Of a stretch of 5,291 nt of DNA, positions 4,562 to 5,291 are shown piece after piece. The DNA is from Clostridia bacterium (GTDB taxonomy: Bacteria > Bacillota_A > Clostridia > Peptostreptococcales > JAAYPU01). Numbering within the stretch: position 1 is the stretch's first letter; each line of letters starts with the position of its first letter. The stretch covers positions 1 to 5,291 of the forward strand of contig JAKSCF010000027.1 of NCBI GenBank assembly GCA_022360735.1. The letters run 5' to 3'. The position numbers were made by a program, and so were the translations under genes. Under the pieces are notes generated by a model. The model was not told the origin of the DNA. It saw nothing but the letters and a program-made list of their open reading frames with translations, and did not search any database.

Positions 4562-5257
4562 ATGAGAGACATATACCAAAGAACGGCAATACTAATAGGA
4601 GAAGAAAACCTCAATAAATTGACGAAAAGCCATGTGGCGGTTTTTGGAATAGGCGGTGTAGGCGGCTACGCAGTGGAGGCACTTGTTCGTGCGGGAATTG
4701 GACAAATTACTATTGTTGATTTTGATAAGATAGACCCGACGAATATTAACAGACAAATAATCGCATTGCATAGCACTATTGGGCAATATAAAGTTGACGT
4801 CATGGCGCAGCGCATAAAAGAAATCAATCCGGATATTCAAGTCATTACAGGAAAGGATAAATTAAACTCTGCAAATATTCAACAATATGACTTTAATGAG
4901 TATGACTACATTGTAGATGCTGTAGATGATGTCACCGCAAAATTGCTTTTAATTGAAGGCGCTAATCAACATAATATACCAATTATCAGCAGTATGGGGA
5001 CAGCAAAAAAATTAGATCCATCCAAACTTGAGGCAGCAGATATTCACAAAACCTCTGTATGTCCACTAGCCAGAGTGATCAGAAAAGAGCTAAAGAAAAG
5101 AGGTGATATTGCCTTAAAAGTTGTTTATTCCAAAGAAGAACCCAAAGAGGCAATGGTGCCCAATGACGCACTTGGAAGTATTTCTTTTGTACCGGCTTCT
5201 TCCGGATTGCTGATGGCTTCTCAGGTGGTGAAAGACTTAATTGGCGGAATCGGTTAG
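4562..5257 (+). CDS. tcdA: tRNA threonylcarbamoyladenosine dehydratase (ThiF/MoeB/HesA family)
   Basis: A 231-residue cytoplasmic E1-like enzyme. The family activates the t6A side chain of tRNA position 37 with ATP and closes it to cyclic t6A. Seen: nucleotide-binding glycine loop G-I-G-G-V-G-G at 29-35; D53-F-D55 at the end of the second strand; N61-I-N63-R64-Q65 with K77 downstream, the adenylation site; D119-A-V-D122-D123; S-M-G-T-A-K-K-L-D-P at 144-153; and the TcdA-specific D-I-H-K-T-S-V-C-P-L-A-R-V-I-R-K at 160-175, followed by V-V-Y-S-K-E-E-P. The C-terminal G-S-I-S-F-V-P-A-S-S-G block is also typical. Its length is slightly below the usual 240-270 residues, with no sign of truncation. 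The start is ATG 4562 with AAGGGGA at 4547-4553. It is probably a separate transcription unit, since a terminator precedes it. The 34 bp after the stop show no terminator inside the window. Confidence 0.93.
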   Translation: MRDIYQRTAILIGEENLNKLTKSHVAVFGIGGVGGYAVEALVRAGIGQITIVDFDKIDPTNINRQIIALHSTIGQYKVDVMAQRIKEINPDIQVITGKDKLNSANIQQYDFNEYDYIVDAVDDVTAKLLLIEGANQHNIPIISSMGTAKKLDPSKLEAADIHKTSVCPLARVIRKELKKRGDIALKVVYSKEEPKEAMVPNDALGSISFVPASSGLLMASQVVKDLIGGIG

Positions 5258-5291
5258 TTTTTGTCGGACTTTGGGTTTTTAAAAATAAGTA

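Overview
The window is AT-rich, uses TTG as well as ATG starts, has strong purine-rich ribosome binding sites, and carries an oxygen-sensitive-looking membrane polyferredoxin. Together these point to an anaerobic low-GC Firmicute of the class Clostridia. I cannot name the genus from sequence alone.

Positions 1-580 hold no convincing protein gene. Positions 1 to about 345 carry three diverged tandem copies of a 140-150 bp unit. Read on the minus strand, each copy has a small two-helix RNA fold. In copies 2 and 3 this is followed directly by a perfect intrinsic terminator; in copy 1 the terminator runs off the window edge. The copies differ in sequence but keep the pairing, and one helix pair is a G-U wobble only on the minus strand. 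This looks like a tandem array of small RNAs of a family I do not recognise, and it is the main discovery candidate. Positions 346-548 hold an 11-bp inverted repeat, an extended -10 promoter and the leader of the first gene.

Positions 549-3728 form a probable three-gene plus-strand operon with gaps of 29 and 14 bp. The genes are an exported M14-type zinc carboxypeptidase resembling gamma-D-glutamyl-diamino acid endopeptidases, a shikimate-kinase-like P-loop kinase lacking key substrate residues, and a membrane protein of the NapH/CcoG polyferredoxin type. The start of the first gene appears split by a -1 frame discontinuity at a run of seven A. A good ribosome binding site and a basic signal-peptide start lie in one frame, and the hydrophobic segment and mature protein in the other.

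Positions 3781-4442 hold a 127-residue ACT-domain protein and a 68-residue, extremely hydrophobic protein with cysteines at both ends, followed by a clear intrinsic terminator at 4446-4470. Positions 4562-5257 hold a separately promoted gene for the tRNA t6A-modifying enzyme TcdA (E1-like ThiF/MoeB/HesA family). No joint pathway is evident: cell-wall peptide processing, an unassigned kinase, membrane electron transfer, possible amino-acid sensing and tRNA modification sit side by side.
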